A stretch of DNA of 54,300 nucleotides from a virus. Where the stretch lies: the IMG/VR virus record IMGVR_UViG_3300047667_000790, positions 1 to 54,300 of that record; one strand, given 5' to 3'. The translations under genes were made by a program, and so were the position numbers. Under the pieces are notes generated by a model, which did no database searches, was not told the DNA's origin, and worked only from the letters and a program-made list of their open reading frames with translations. Of this stretch, positions 25,312-34,650 are shown one piece after another (the stretch's first letter is position 1; every line of letters starts with the position of its first letter).

Positions 25312-26418
25312 ATGTCATCATTTATGGAAAAATATAAAAAGAACTTGGCCAAGCAAGATGGCCTTAATTTAGAACTACTACCCCCAACATATTTCTTAAA
25401 CACTGGCAACTATGCCTTGAATAAGCTTATGACTGGCGACTTTGAAGGTGGAATTCCACAGGGAAGACTGGCATGCTTCTCAGGACATTCTAGCTCTGGT
25501 AAGAGTTTGGTAGCTGCCAGCACCATTGCCCAAATCATCAAGGATGGTGGATATGGTTTTGTTATAGATTCGGAAACCTCTCTGGACTCTGCGTTTATGA
25601 CAAACTGTGGTGTTGATGTTGACAGCCCCAACTATCAGTATATTGGTGTTGATGGAATTCCACAAGCAACTGCACAAGTTAATAACATACTTAAAATGTA
25701 TCGAGAAACAGGTGAAACCACACGTGGTCTTATCGTAGTCGATTCGCTTGATATGTTATTAACTGATACTGAACAGAAGCGATTGGATTCTAAGGGAGAT
25801 ATCGGTGGTGACCAAGGACAACAGGCCAAGCAACTGAAGGCCACACTTAAGACTTGGGTACACTCACTCAACAATCTACCTGTAAGCATCATATGCACTA
25901 AACAGCCATACGTTGAGCAAGACCCAATTAAGGCACTTGAGAACCCATGGAAAATTACGGAATCTTTGAAGTTTGCATTCAGCCAAATCATTATGTTTGA
26001 AAAACTGCAATTCAAAAAAGAAGAGAATGGTAAAAAATCTCATAGGGGATTTACCCTTAAGAGCGTATCATACAAAAACCGTATTGGTCGTGAAAAGCAA
26101 GTTGTTAAGATTGAAATTCCTTTTGATCATGGTGTTGAGCCATTCTCAGGGTTAATTGAGATTGCAACTGAGTTTGGTATCATCAGTAAAAATGGTGGGT
26201 GGTATACACCAGTAGCATTTGAAGGTCCAAAGTTCCAGCAGGGTAAAGCCGAAGGGGATATCGACTTCATGAACGTGTTATTAGAGCAGATTAAATCTGT
26301 CAATAATAAGGACATGGAAGTAAATGCAGCACTTGATGACTACGTAAGTGAATCTGAAAAAGGTGAACCAACACGTAAAGCACGCGCAGCACGCAATGTT
26401 CCACCGGGTGATGAGTAA
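25312..26418 (+). CDS. uvsX: UvsX/RecA-like recombinase
   Basis: 368 residues (T4 UvsX: 390). Walker A GHSSSGKS (58-65), Walker B GLIVVDSLDMLL, a GGDQGQQAKQLK loop and VSIICTKQPYVEQ as in phage RecA-type proteins. Promotes strand exchange for recombination-dependent replication and repair with gp32 and UvsW, both adjacent. Preceded by ATAAGGAGAAT. The next gene starts right after the stop. Confidence 0.92.
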   Translation: MSSFMEKYKKNLAKQDGLNLELLPPTYFLNTGNYALNKLMTGDFEGGIPQGRLACFSGHSSSGKSLVAASTIAQIIKDGGYGFVIDSETSLDSAFMTNCGVDVDSPNYQYIGVDGIPQATAQVNNILKMYRETGETTRGLIVVDSLDMLLTDTEQKRLDSKGDIGGDQGQQAKQLKATLKTWVHSLNNLPVSIICTKQPYVEQDPIKALENPWKITESLKFAFSQIIMFEKLQFKKEENGKKSHRGFTLKSVSYKNRIGREKQVVKIEIPFDHGVEPFSGLIEIATEFGIISKNGGWYTPVAFEGPKFQQGKAEGDIDFMNVLLEQIKSVNNKDMEVNAALDDYVSESEKGEPTRKARAARNVPPGDE

Positions 26419-26985
26419 ATGTCTGTTAAGAAAATGCTGGACGCCAAGGATGAGTTTGAATTACAAATCCTTAGTAACTATAAAAATATCCTAGACGATG
26501 TTTTTAAGTTCACTTATAAAGTTGATGGGCGAGTTAACTGGGAGAGAATCACTAGATTCTCCCCCAGTAGTAACTTTGTATCCGTTAGCGGAATAGCTGA
26601 GTTACCAGATGATTATGTTATAGTAGACGAGAATGATAAGGAAACACAAATGCCCGTGAACTTTATTATCCCTATAGTAGCATTGGATGATGGTTCAACT
26701 GCAAGTGATATATCAAAGCACGCTCAGCGTATAGGTACATTCCGGGCAATATTGGGTAATGATGTGGATGCCTACTTTGATATACTTACTGATGCCGAAT
26801 CAACTATGGATGATGTTAATAGAATTGTAAATAAATATGACGCTTCTGAGGATGTACCATTATCTGCAAAAATTGTACCTATTTTTACCAAAGATACACC
26901 AATTCTAGTGGGCTTTGACATGGATGAACTTACGGATGAGCAATTAACATCATTAGCCCTACATACTGAAATATCAAAACAATGA
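26419..26985 (+). CDS. Hypothetical protein in recombination operon, 188 aa
   Basis: ATG follows the uvsX stop immediately, so coupled. Acidic alpha/beta protein with no recognised motif. Overlaps the next gene by 4 bases (ATGA). Position between UvsX and UvsW suggests a recombination accessory role, for instance where UvsY stands functionally, but there is no sequence support. Confidence 0.6.
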   Translation: MSVKKMLDAKDEFELQILSNYKNILDDVFKFTYKVDGRVNWERITRFSPSSNFVSVSGIAELPDDYVIVDENDKETQMPVNFIIPIVALDDGSTASDISKHAQRIGTFRAILGNDVDAYFDILTDAESTMDDVNRIVNKYDASEDVPLSAKIVPIFTKDTPILVGFDMDELTDEQLTSLALHTEISKQ

Positions 26986-27497
26986 AAGTTATTGATGTTA
27001 AAAAACTTAGGGAAGACATCCGTAAGATAAAACTAAAGACATTCAATGACCTTAATGAAAGTCTAGATAACTTAGATGATATACTAGATGAATATAAATT
27101 ATTACATAAGGTTTCAAAGGATTTAGTTAATCTTAAGGGTGCTGACCTTATTGAAGCTTTAGTCTCACAACCAAATGATTATCTATTTTATAGAACATGT
27201 ACCAATTACTTGAAAAAGATACTGGACTACATGGAAAGCTTGCTGCGATATGAAAGGGCTAAAGAAGCTGCAAAGATTCGTGAAACCAAATCAAGAGCAT
27301 CTGATTTGAATGACAGGGCTATTAGTCAATTGATAGACGGTAAAGAGTACATCCAAGATATAACTATAAATGTAATTAAAGTTCGTGAGGTCTATGACCT
27401 ACACTTAACTATAATTGAAGCCTATAACCAGAGAGGGTATGCCCTCAACAACATAACTAAGGCTAGGGTAGCTGAAATACAAAACATTATACTATGA
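26982..27497 (+). CDS. Hypothetical coiled-coil protein in recombination operon, 171 aa
   Basis: Four-base ATGA overlaps with both neighbours. Highly helical and charged (VKKLREDIRKIKLKTFNDL, YMESLLRYERAKEAAKIRE). T4 UvsY is a small helical protein of 137 aa that loads UvsX, so a UvsY-type function is possible from position and fold class only. Confidence 0.6.
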   Translation: MKVIDVKKLREDIRKIKLKTFNDLNESLDNLDDILDEYKLLHKVSKDLVNLKGADLIEALVSQPNDYLFYRTCTNYLKKILDYMESLLRYERAKEAAKIRETKSRASDLNDRAISQLIDGKEYIQDITINVIKVREVYDLHLTIIEAYNQRGYALNNITKARVAEIQNIIL

Positions 27498-28969
27498 AAG
27501 CAAAAATAAAAATAATAGATGAAGTTAACATTGTAGTATCCAATCTACTTGATAGGGACATAAGTAACCTTGCGGATATGTTTGCAGTATACACTAAGGG
27601 CTTTAGGCATAATGCCAGTTATAAGCTTGGTAGGTGGGATGGTAAGATAAAGTTCTTCCATGCAAATGGTAAGTCCTATGTAAAGCTTCTTCCAGAGATA
27701 GTCAAGTACCTCAGTAACAATGATTATACCATTGATATAATTGACAATCGAGTTAATGTTGATTTAACTATTGATGAAATAGACGAGAACTACCTTAAGG
27801 ATAAGGGATATGATGTTGTCCTTGGCCCACATCAGGTACGTGGAGTAAACGCACTAACTGAAGAGGGTGGTGGTATATTTGAAGGTGGGACTGGGGCAGG
27901 AAAAACTCTTATGACAGCGGTTCTATGCCATTTGTATGAAGAGAATCTTAAGTTTAAATGTATTATAATAGTGCCATCATCTGACCTTATTGATCAGACC
28001 AAGGATGAGCTTGTAAAATATGGTGTTGATGTTGGTGAATACAGTGGAACTATGAAAGATATTAACCATACACACGTTGTGAGCACATGGCAAGCTCTAC
28101 AGAATAACAAAGGTATCATTGGACAGTTTAAGGCAGTGATTGTAGATGAGTGCCATGGCGTAGCTGGGGCCACACTACAGGAGATTCTAAATGAACATGG
28201 TGCTGGGTGCTTAGTGAGGTTAGGTCTTACGGGAACCCTTCCAGAAGCCGATATAGACATGATGGCAGTTACTGTAACACTTGGGCATGTAGTTGAAAAG
28301 GTCGAGGCATCTGAGCTTATAGCTAGAGGATGGCTTGCAGAATTGAACTTATACACCTATGAGTTGGTCGAAGATGTGCGTAAAGATTATCATGAATTCT
28401 GTGAAGAGTATCCACAGGAATCTGCTGACATTACTTACAAAGAATACAAAGCAAACTTCTTTGCTGATTTCCAATCGGAAAAGAAATATTTACAAAAGAA
28501 TCCAAATAGACTTGAGTTTCTTGCTAGGCTAATTAATAAGCCAAAAAAGAATACGCTGATACTGGTGCCTAATGTTGAGTTTGGTAGAACCTTAGCTAAA
28601 ATGATACCAAACGCGGTGTTCATTTATGGTAAAGATGTAAAGGCTGTTCGTAAAATATTGTATAGTTCATTTGATGATAAGGATGACATTGTTGCAATAA
28701 CGACATTCCAATTAGCATCAACTGGATTGAATATAAGACGTATTTTTAATTTGTTTTTAGTTGATCCGGGAAAGAGCTATGTTCAAATTATCCAGAGCAT
28801 TGGTCGTGGGTTACGGAAGGCACACGATAAAGATAAGGTAAATGTGTATGACATATACAGTGACTTTAAATTTTCCAAGAGGCATGCAGCTGCAAGGAAG
28901 AAGCATTATAAATTGAAGAATTACCCGTTCAAAAAGAACAAGATAGACTATCTGCCATTAGTGGCATAA
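27494..28969 (+). CDS. uvsW: UvsW-like superfamily 2 helicase
   Basis: 491 residues (T4 UvsW: 503). An N-terminal domain of about 105 residues, then Walker A GGTGAGKT (131-138), DECH box (218-221), LGLTGTLPEAD (motif III), and QSIGRGLRKAHDKD (motif VI). Branch-migrating helicase that resolves recombination intermediates and ends origin-type initiation in T4. Overlaps the previous gene by 4 bases. Confidence 0.92.
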   Translation: MKAKIKIIDEVNIVVSNLLDRDISNLADMFAVYTKGFRHNASYKLGRWDGKIKFFHANGKSYVKLLPEIVKYLSNNDYTIDIIDNRVNVDLTIDEIDENYLKDKGYDVVLGPHQVRGVNALTEEGGGIFEGGTGAGKTLMTAVLCHLYEENLKFKCIIIVPSSDLIDQTKDELVKYGVDVGEYSGTMKDINHTHVVSTWQALQNNKGIIGQFKAVIVDECHGVAGATLQEILNEHGAGCLVRLGLTGTLPEADIDMMAVTVTLGHVVEKVEASELIARGWLAELNLYTYELVEDVRKDYHEFCEEYPQESADITYKEYKANFFADFQSEKKYLQKNPNRLEFLARLINKPKKNTLILVPNVEFGRTLAKMIPNAVFIYGKDVKAVRKILYSSFDDKDDIVAITTFQLASTGLNIRRIFNLFLVDPGKSYVQIIQSIGRGLRKAHDKDKVNVYDIYSDFKFSKRHAAARKKHYKLKNYPFKKNKIDYLPLVA

Positions 28970-28987
28970 CCATAACAGGATAATAAC

Positions 28988-29485
28988 ATGGTAATATCAG
29001 ATGAAAATTCATACCCAATACTTATTGATGGTATAGATACGGCAACACTAACAGATTATTTTTGGGTGTTACAACTACAACTTGATAACGAAATGGACTT
29101 CATGCTTCAGAAGCTGGAAATGTTTGAAGAACAAACAACACCAACTTTAGAGTTTTTAATTGGTGACTACTTAATAGAGGCACCCACTAACTGGAACATA
29201 CTAGTTTATTCGGAAGAGACTGCCCAGTTGGATATTGTAGAAGTATCAGATTTAGCTAGATCAAAGTTCACAGCTGTGGTATACTTGCACAATAAAGGCA
29301 AAGTTGTACCCGGTCCAATAACTGTTGTTGATTATCACCGTGAAGCTCACGTTAGAAATCCTTCACTAAATAAACATACAATGTTATGTCATCACGTTGG
29401 CCCAGATGCATGGGTATGCCTAGCACCAACAGACAACTATAATAAGTATTTGAAGAATTCTCTAGTTGGTGATCTGCTAGAATAA
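28988..29485 (+). CDS. Hypothetical protein, 165 aa
   Basis: Preceded by AGGATAATAAC. Acidic; the middle (YLIEAPTNWNILVYSEETAQLDIVEVSDL) suggests a beta-rich domain; the second half has HREAHVRNPSLNKHTMLCHHVG, with several His and Cys. I have the impression this is a conserved protein in large marine phages but do not recognise a function. Confidence 0.55.
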   Translation: MVISDENSYPILIDGIDTATLTDYFWVLQLQLDNEMDFMLQKLEMFEEQTTPTLEFLIGDYLIEAPTNWNILVYSEETAQLDIVEVSDLARSKFTAVVYLHNKGKVVPGPITVVDYHREAHVRNPSLNKHTMLCHHVGPDAWVCLAPTDNYNKYLKNSLVGDLLE

Positions 29486-29500
29486 CAAGGAGTTATAATA

Positions 29501-29974
29501 ATGGCCGCAAAAAAGAAAAAAAGTACAGTAGCTAAACAAGTATCGATAAGTGAATTACAATCCTTCATTGAAGGTGCAACCGCATTTAATTCAGATGATT
29601 GGCACCCCAATAAGGAACAATGGACTAGAATTGTTGAAATGATTATGACAATTAAACCAGAAGAGACTGTTGTTGTGAACAATGTACCACATGTTGTGAA
29701 TGTACCACAACAAACTCCACAAAGACAGTTTCTACCATCAACGTTTGGTAGTGGTGATGTGGATGGTGATGGTTATGCCCATAATTCTTCAGTAGCGGAT
29801 GGTGGATTTGAAGATTTAAGATCAAAAGCACCTAGGACTGATATGCGAAAAATTAAGGCTGAGAAAACCGGGATTGGTGGTGTAGATGATAATGGTATCA
29901 CAGTATCTGGTATAAAAGTTAAGACACCTAATGTAGATTCATCAAAAGGTGACTATGACACACCATTTGCGTGA
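29501..29974 (+). CDS. Hypothetical protein, 157 aa
   Basis: Lys-rich start (AAKKKKS), one short ordered-looking segment (DDWHPNKEQWTRIVEMIMTIK), then a long Gly/Asp/Pro-rich, probably disordered tail. Good ribosome site CAAGGAG. Overlaps the following polymerase-like gene by 20 bases, implying coupled translation. No family recognised. Confidence 0.55.
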   Translation: MAAKKKKSTVAKQVSISELQSFIEGATAFNSDDWHPNKEQWTRIVEMIMTIKPEETVVVNNVPHVVNVPQQTPQRQFLPSTFGSGDVDGDGYAHNSSVADGGFEDLRSKAPRTDMRKIKAEKTGIGGVDDNGITVSGIKVKTPNVDSSKGDYDTPFA

Positions 29975-30530
29975 TATAACGCAATTCAGTACCCAACTGA
30001 ATGGTAGGCTAATGTGTGGGGACGGTGATTCGATTGTAGAGTTACCATTCTTATACGACCATCTACTTAACGGTGGTTTGGGTTCTGATGTTTTCATATC
30101 AAAAAAAGACTGCAATTCACCAGAGGTTGAATTTTATAACAAAAGCTTTAGTGAAGAGAAGGTTAATTATAAAAAAGAAATGAAGGATACCTCATTAGAT
30201 TGGAATATTCCTAAAAGGTATAAAGAGTTGGATGTTTATGCCTATTTGCTCAATAAACTTAAGGCTGAAGTAAAGAGTTGTGAGTTTAGTGATGATGAGC
30301 TTAGGGTTAGATTTTACCGTGTTAAGATGGAGTTGCGTATTTGGGAAAAAAGAAATTTACTAGATATGTTGCGCTCATTAATTTTTATAGTAAATACACT
30401 AGAAGAACAAAAAATTATATGGGGTACTGGGCGTGGAAGTTCATGTGCATCGTATGCCCTATACCTTATAGGGTTGCATCAAGTAGATAGTGTTGAGTAT
30501 GAATTAGACATTGGTGAGTTTTTTCGCTGA
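29955..30530 (+). CDS. N-terminal half of a C-family (DnaE/PolIII alpha-like) polymerase palm
   Basis: 191 residues. Residues 137-191 (MLRSLIFIVNTL, IIWGTGRGSSCASYALYLIG, VDSVEYELDIGEFF) align by eye with the DnaE palm start 'YFLIVxxFIxWAKxxGIPVGPGRGSGAGSLVAYxLxITDLDPLxYxLLFERFLNP'-type pattern; GRGSS at 159-163 is the dNTP-phosphate binding motif. Residues 85-135 (IPKRYKELDVYAYL ... YRVKMELRIWEKRN) fit the preceding DnaE helices. The protein stops just before the PDFDVDF catalytic motif. There is no PHP domain. The missing part appears to be encoded at 35989. ATG 29955, after AAGGTG, preferred to GTG 29949. The alignment is from memory and needs a profile search. Confidence 0.65.
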   Translation: MTHHLRDITQFSTQLNGRLMCGDGDSIVELPFLYDHLLNGGLGSDVFISKKDCNSPEVEFYNKSFSEEKVNYKKEMKDTSLDWNIPKRYKELDVYAYLLNKLKAEVKSCEFSDDELRVRFYRVKMELRIWEKRNLLDMLRSLIFIVNTLEEQKIIWGTGRGSSCASYALYLIGLHQVDSVEYELDIGEFFR

Positions 30531-30538
30531 AGGTATAT

Positions 30539-30546
30539 TATAAATA
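30539..30546 (+). promoter_or_regulatory. T4-type late promoter
   Basis: Exact TATAAATA 24 bases before ATG 30571. Confidence 0.65.
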
Positions 30547-30570
30547 GTAACATAATGATGGGGTTTAAAA

Positions 30571-30990
30571 ATGGCAAAGAAAAGAAAAGTTAGTAGTGCA
30601 CTTGGTGAAACTGTAGACTTTGATCTAATGAGAGTTAAGCAGAATATCGAAAATCGTGATAAGCCAGACGGTGTTGAAATGCGAGAAAAGTATATCGACA
30701 TCCGTCGTCGTCGTAATCCACGAAGAAATGTGGCAGATTTGGTTACTGAACAGCGAAGTAATGAAACTGACGCACGTGATAAAATACAGCAAAGCAAGAA
30801 GAATAAGCAAGAAGCATTGGCTAAACTGGAAAGTGAAGCTAAACTAGAAGCACCAACGGATATCACGGTAGAGGATGTTGTTGATACCACGGTATCTACT
30901 GAAAAGCCAGACGATACTGAGATACTACAAGCTTCACCTAAGAAGAAAATTGTAAAGCGTACCCAACCTGAGGAGAACTCAGACAAATAA
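30571..30990 (+). CDS. Hypothetical charged protein, 139 aa
   Basis: Begins KKRKVS and contains an Arg-rich segment (YIDIRRRRNPRRNVADL), then an acidic tail ending KKKIVKRTQPEE. Likely partly disordered and nucleic-acid-binding. Late promoter upstream; its stop overlaps the co-chaperonin ATG by one base. No family recognised. Confidence 0.55.
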   Translation: MAKKRKVSSALGETVDFDLMRVKQNIENRDKPDGVEMREKYIDIRRRRNPRRNVADLVTEQRSNETDARDKIQQSKKNKQEALAKLESEAKLEAPTDITVEDVVDTTVSTEKPDDTEILQASPKKKIVKRTQPEENSDK

Positions 30991-31319
30991 TGGAAGCTAA
31001 TATGCGTAAAGAAATTGACCCAGTACATAACCAGATTTTGTTCCAATTTGTAGAAGACACAACTAGGGGCAAGTTTAATGAGAAATCCAACGGGGGCATT
31101 CTACTTGTTGAAGATAGTAGCAAGCAAGTGGAACATTGTAGATGGGGCACGGTAGTATCAACTGGACCGAATGTTAAGGACGTTGTAGAGGGTGAAGTTA
31201 TTCTCATAAACGCCCTAATGTGGACTAATGGTTTTAGGATGACAGACACCGATTACTGGATAACTTCTGAACCCGAAATAATTGCTAAATGGGTCGATGA
31301 CAATAGTCTTCCTAGTTAA
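30990..31319 (+). CDS. GroES-like co-chaperonin (gp31 analogue)
   Basis: 109 residues, the size of GroES and T4 gp31 (111). PVHNQILFQFVED at the start, a mobile-loop-like GKFNEKSNGGILLVED, and the GTVVSTGPNV...GEVILINALMW strands fit the GroES beta-barrel. T4 gp31 replaces GroES so that GroEL can fold the capsid protein; the same is expected here. The one-base TAATG overlap links it to the upstream gene and its late promoter. An in-frame ATG 12 bases downstream is an alternative start. Confidence 0.8.
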   Translation: MEANMRKEIDPVHNQILFQFVEDTTRGKFNEKSNGGILLVEDSSKQVEHCRWGTVVSTGPNVKDVVEGEVILINALMWTNGFRMTDTDYWITSEPEIIAKWVDDNSLPS

Positions 31320-31331
31320 ATAAATATACCC

Positions 31332-32216
31332 ATGAGATCTTATATTTTCCCCACAATAGTAATGTTGGCAGCATTGGCACTCGCAGCTGGTGCAGCCTTA
31401 TTTACTATACTTGGATTTCGAGAATTATTTGAACCGTCATTAAAGATAACCTTAATGGCAGCTTCAATTGAACTCGGTAAGATTGTTGCCGTATCTGCAC
31501 TATATCAGTTCAAGGATGTTCTGGGGTGGATATCAAAACTATTCCTACTATTCCTAATTATTGTTGCTATGGCAGTTACTTCTATGGGTGTTTATGGATA
31601 CCTATCAAGTGCATACCAACGGGATTCGTTGGCAATAACCCAGAACAGTGCTAAGCTTGAGCTTTTAAGTAGCAGGAAAGCAGCCTTAGAGCAACGCCTA
31701 GGCGGTATGGATCAACAGATAGCAAACGTACCAGAGGCATACGTGTCGAAGCGTATGGAGCTTATATCAACGTTTAAACCCGAACGTACATCAGTATTGA
31801 ATGAACTGGACGTGCTAGAACAACAAAACCTAGATTTAACACTAGATAAGCTTAGCAAAGAGACCGAATTTGGTGCAATATTGTTATTAGCTAACTCAGT
31901 AGATTGGCTAGATGCAGATAATGCAATGTTGTATTTTATACTGGCAGTCATATTCATCTTTGACCCGATGGCAATAGCCTTGACGTTTGCGTCTAACGTA
32001 GGGTATGCTAAGGCTGCTTCAGACACAGCTAAGAAAAATGATACTGTTGAACCTGTAGTTGTTGACCAACCCACATCTAGTTTAAATGATGATGAAGTTA
32101 AAAGCATAGCTACAGCCCTTAGTGACTTGGCAAATGAAGTTAAAGAAATGAAGAATTCCACCCCAAAGAACAATCGTTCTGAAATATTAGATAACATGAG
32201 AAAACAAAAAGCTTGA
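31332..32216 (+). CDS. Integral membrane protein with periplasmic or cytosolic coiled coil
   Basis: 294 residues with four probable membrane segments (about 5-28, 38-58, 67-92, 197-220) and a coiled coil at 100-180 between the third and fourth. The tail is charged. No ribosome site is visible; AATAAATA ends 5 bases before the ATG, so a leaderless late transcript is possible. Similar membrane proteins occur in large myoviruses, from memory, with no known role. Confidence 0.6.
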   Translation: MRSYIFPTIVMLAALALAAGAALFTILGFRELFEPSLKITLMAASIELGKIVAVSALYQFKDVLGWISKLFLLFLIIVAMAVTSMGVYGYLSSAYQRDSLAITQNSAKLELLSSRKAALEQRLGGMDQQIANVPEAYVSKRMELISTFKPERTSVLNELDVLEQQNLDLTLDKLSKETEFGAILLLANSVDWLDADNAMLYFILAVIFIFDPMAIALTFASNVGYAKAASDTAKKNDTVEPVVVDQPTSSLNDDEVKSIATALSDLANEVKEMKNSTPKNNRSEILDNMRKQKA

Positions 32217-32241
32217 TAACCCAACCATAATCTTGTATAAT
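32213..32241 (+). promoter_or_regulatory. Sigma70-type promoter of clamp-loader operon
   Basis: TTGATA (32213-32218), 17-base spacer, TATAAT (32236-32241); 25 bases before ATG 32267. Confidence 0.75.
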
Positions 32242-32266
32242 CGTCCCCTTATAAGGGAATTGATAT

Positions 32267-33199
32267 ATGTTAAAAAAACTATGGGTACGATCATACATGC
32301 CCACCAAACTTGAAGATTATGTTTTTCAAAATGAACACAACAGGGTTCAATTTACCAAATTCGTAAAAGATAAATCCTTCCCCCATTTGCTGTTGAAAGG
32401 ACATAAGGGTTCGGGCAAGACTACCATGGCCCTTATCCTTAAGAATGAACTCGGCATACTCGACGGTGATTTTAAATTTCTAAACTCAGCGGATGATAAC
32501 TCTATTAATGTGGTTCGTAATGTTATTAAACCTTTTAGTGAATCAATGCCTCTTGGTGAATTTAAGGTAGTCCTATTAGACGAAGCTGAGTTTTTAAGTA
32601 CAGAAGCACAGAAAGCATTATGTGGTATGCTGGAGCGATACTCAGATACTGTCAGGTTTATATTAACATGTAATAGACCACACAAGATAATACCTGAACT
32701 CAAATCACGGTGTACAGAATTCTCCTTTAATGAATTTGATAAGAAGTCAATGGCAACACATGTATATAAAATCCTGAAGAACGAGGGTGTTACGGTGTCC
32801 AGTGTTGAACTGCTTATGGGCTATGTTAATGAAAGCTACCCAGACATGCGTAAGATACTGCAAAACCTAGAGACTAACGTTATTGATGGGGTATTAGAGC
32901 CAGCAAATGGCAGTGATGAGAAAAGCCAACTCCTTTTGGACATTGTTGACCAGCTAAGTGCAGGTAAATGGTTAGAGGTTAGGGCCGGTATTGTACAGAA
33001 CATTGAGGAGCATGAATGGGATGAGATTTATAGATTTCTATACGATAACTTAGATCAAATTGAAGGCTTTGATAACACAGACAATTGGAAGTGTGGTATC
33101 ATTATACTTGCAGATCATATCAGGTTTCATTATCAGGTTGCTGACCCTGAAATAAATTTCAGCGCATGTATGATAAGACTATCAGGAGTTATTAAATAA
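32267..33199 (+). CDS. Sliding clamp loader large subunit (gp44-like)
   Basis: 310 residues (T4 gp44: 319). AAA+ ATPase: Walker A GHKGSGKT (45-52), Walker B VVLLDEAEFLS, sensor 1 FILTCNRPHKI, and the SRC motif (LKSRCTEF) that supplies the arginine finger. With the small subunit it opens the ring clamp and loads it on primed DNA. Own sigma70-type promoter; overlaps the next gene by one base. Confidence 0.92.
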   Translation: MLKKLWVRSYMPTKLEDYVFQNEHNRVQFTKFVKDKSFPHLLLKGHKGSGKTTMALILKNELGILDGDFKFLNSADDNSINVVRNVIKPFSESMPLGEFKVVLLDEAEFLSTEAQKALCGMLERYSDTVRFILTCNRPHKIIPELKSRCTEFSFNEFDKKSMATHVYKILKNEGVTVSSVELLMGYVNESYPDMRKILQNLETNVIDGVLEPANGSDEKSQLLLDIVDQLSAGKWLEVRAGIVQNIEEHEWDEIYRFLYDNLDQIEGFDNTDNWKCGIIILADHIRFHYQVADPEINFSACMIRLSGVIK

Positions 33200-33519
33200 T
33201 GACAAGAGAATTACAATTAGATGAAGACCAAGCAAGACTAGACTTAGATAACGTATCTAAGTTTTCTGACAAAAATCAACGTCTGGCATGGAGACGTAAG
33301 CGAACAAAAATGGATGAGTTGTTAGCAAAAATTCTGCCATACGAAGAACAAATCTTGGAGATAATCTACGAGAAGCAATCAATTATGGATGATATTGAAG
33401 TCGTGCGGAAGGCAATGGTAAAAGAATGTGTTCACCCTGCTGACTATCTTGTGCATAAGGGAAACTTTATACTGTGCAAATTTTGCAAAAACAAAATTGT
33501 AATTAACAATGGCAAATAA
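33199..33519 (+). CDS. Hypothetical protein with C-terminal zinc ribbon-like motif, 106 aa
   Basis: Helical N-terminal 75 residues, then CVHPADYLVHKGNFILCKFC, giving C..H..CxxC as a likely zinc site. Located between the two clamp-loader genes, overlapping both (1 and 11 bases), so expressed with them. No family recognised; perhaps a small replication or transcription accessory factor. Confidence 0.55.
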   Translation: MTRELQLDEDQARLDLDNVSKFSDKNQRLAWRRKRTKMDELLAKILPYEEQILEIIYEKQSIMDDIEVVRKAMVKECVHPADYLVHKGNFILCKFCKNKIVINNGK

Positions 33520-33967
33520 GCTTGATATCTTCAAGGTATTGGAAAAGGTAGACGATTTTGACATCGACTACTTTAATGGGCTAACTGATGATGAGAAGAA
33601 GTCGTTAGCACCCTACGTACTTATGTTGTGGATGTCAGGTACTAAGTCTCAAACCCAGCTGATACAACTAAATGTGTTTATGAATTCATTAGTATTTAAG
33701 ATTCCACCTGAACATAGTGGTTTGTTATATAAGTTAGCATGCGTTGCTAGTGATGGCAAAAGAAAGAAGTACAATTGGGTAGGTAAGAAAACCAAAAGCA
33801 AGAAATATGCAACGGCAACCGATGTGCTAAGTAGATATTATAGATGCAGTACGACAGAAGCTCTTGGGTATATTGGTATTCTTAACTATGATGATGTTGC
33901 TGAAATTGCCATGGAACTTGGTGAACAGGACGATACACTGAAGAAAATCAAAAAAGAGATGAAATGA
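33509..33967 (+). CDS. Clamp loader small subunit (gp62-like)
   Basis: 152 residues (T4 gp62: 187). The LTDDEKKSLAPYVLMLWMSG start, the KKYNWVGKK segment and the following helical VLSRYYRCSTTEALGYIGIL resemble gp62 of marine T4-like phages. The product would bind the gp44-like ATPase in a 1:4 complex. Context next to gp44 supports it; sequence similarity is weak, as is usual for gp62. Confidence 0.65.
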   Translation: MANKLDIFKVLEKVDDFDIDYFNGLTDDEKKSLAPYVLMLWMSGTKSQTQLIQLNVFMNSLVFKIPPEHSGLLYKLACVASDGKRKKYNWVGKKTKSKKYATATDVLSRYYRCSTTEALGYIGILNYDDVAEIAMELGEQDDTLKKIKKEMK

Positions 33968-34650
33968 GTAGTAGTGGTACATATTTTGAATGCAAGCACT
34001 GTTTAAAAAAGTTCATAAGTGAACGTTATTATAACAAACATGAATGTGAACAAATGAAACGGTTTAAACTCCTTGGGACAAATAGGGGCAGTATTGCATA
34101 TTCATGTTATTGCTCTTGGGCAACGCATAAAGGATATCGTAAGCCAACAGTAGACCATTTTATAGACTCAAGAAAATTCAAAGCATTTTTTAGGTTCATT
34201 GAATTCTCAAATAAAATGGCATTACCTGCAAGGGATAGATACATTGAGTACATGACTAGCTTAGGTATTAATCCTGTTGACTGGACAAAGAAAATTGTAT
34301 ACGAACATTACATAACTGAATTTGATAATATCTTTTCCCCAGAGGATCAAGCTGCGATAACTGTTGATACCGTATTTGAACTCGCTAGAATATACGAATG
34401 TGAGACCGATGACATATTCACATACATGGAGGCTAACACGCTACTGCAATTAGTTCAAGCGAAAAAACTTTCACCTTGGGTGTTGCTATTTTCAAATAAG
34501 TTTATAAGTTTTATTCAAAATGATATGACCCGAGAACAGAGAATCATGTTAAAGACTAACATGGACATAACTTCATGGGAGGTGATATTCAAAAAATCAG
34601 TAAAGACGGCAAAGAAAATGCAGACCTATGTAAATGCGTTGGGTATTTAA
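33964..34650 (+). CDS. Hypothetical protein with N-terminal C2HC zinc finger, 228 aa
   Basis: Residues 10-28 show C10-x2-C13-x12-H26-x-C28, a zinc finger. The rest is helical (KFKAFFRFIEFSNKMALPARDRYIEYM). It overlaps the gp62-like gene by 4 bases (ATGA) and is the last gene of the clamp-loader operon. It has the length of the T4 helicase loader gp59 (217 aa) but I see no sequence match. Converges with a minus-strand gene, sharing 4 bases. Confidence 0.6.
   Translation: MSSSGTYFECKHCLKKFISERYYNKHECEQMKRFKLLGTNRGSIAYSCYCSWATHKGYRKPTVDHFIDSRKFKAFFRFIEFSNKMALPARDRYIEYMTSLGINPVDWTKKIVYEHYITEFDNIFSPEDQAAITVDTVFELARIYECETDDIFTYMEANTLLQLVQAKKLSPWVLLFSNKFISFIQNDMTREQRIMLKTNMDITSWEVIFKKSVKTAKKMQTYVNALGI

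Noticed and set aside
30504-31046. Long minus-strand reading frame (180 codons)
   Set aside because: Antisense to two well-placed plus genes including the GroES-like one; Ser/Leu/Phe-rich shadow composition, no ribosome site.
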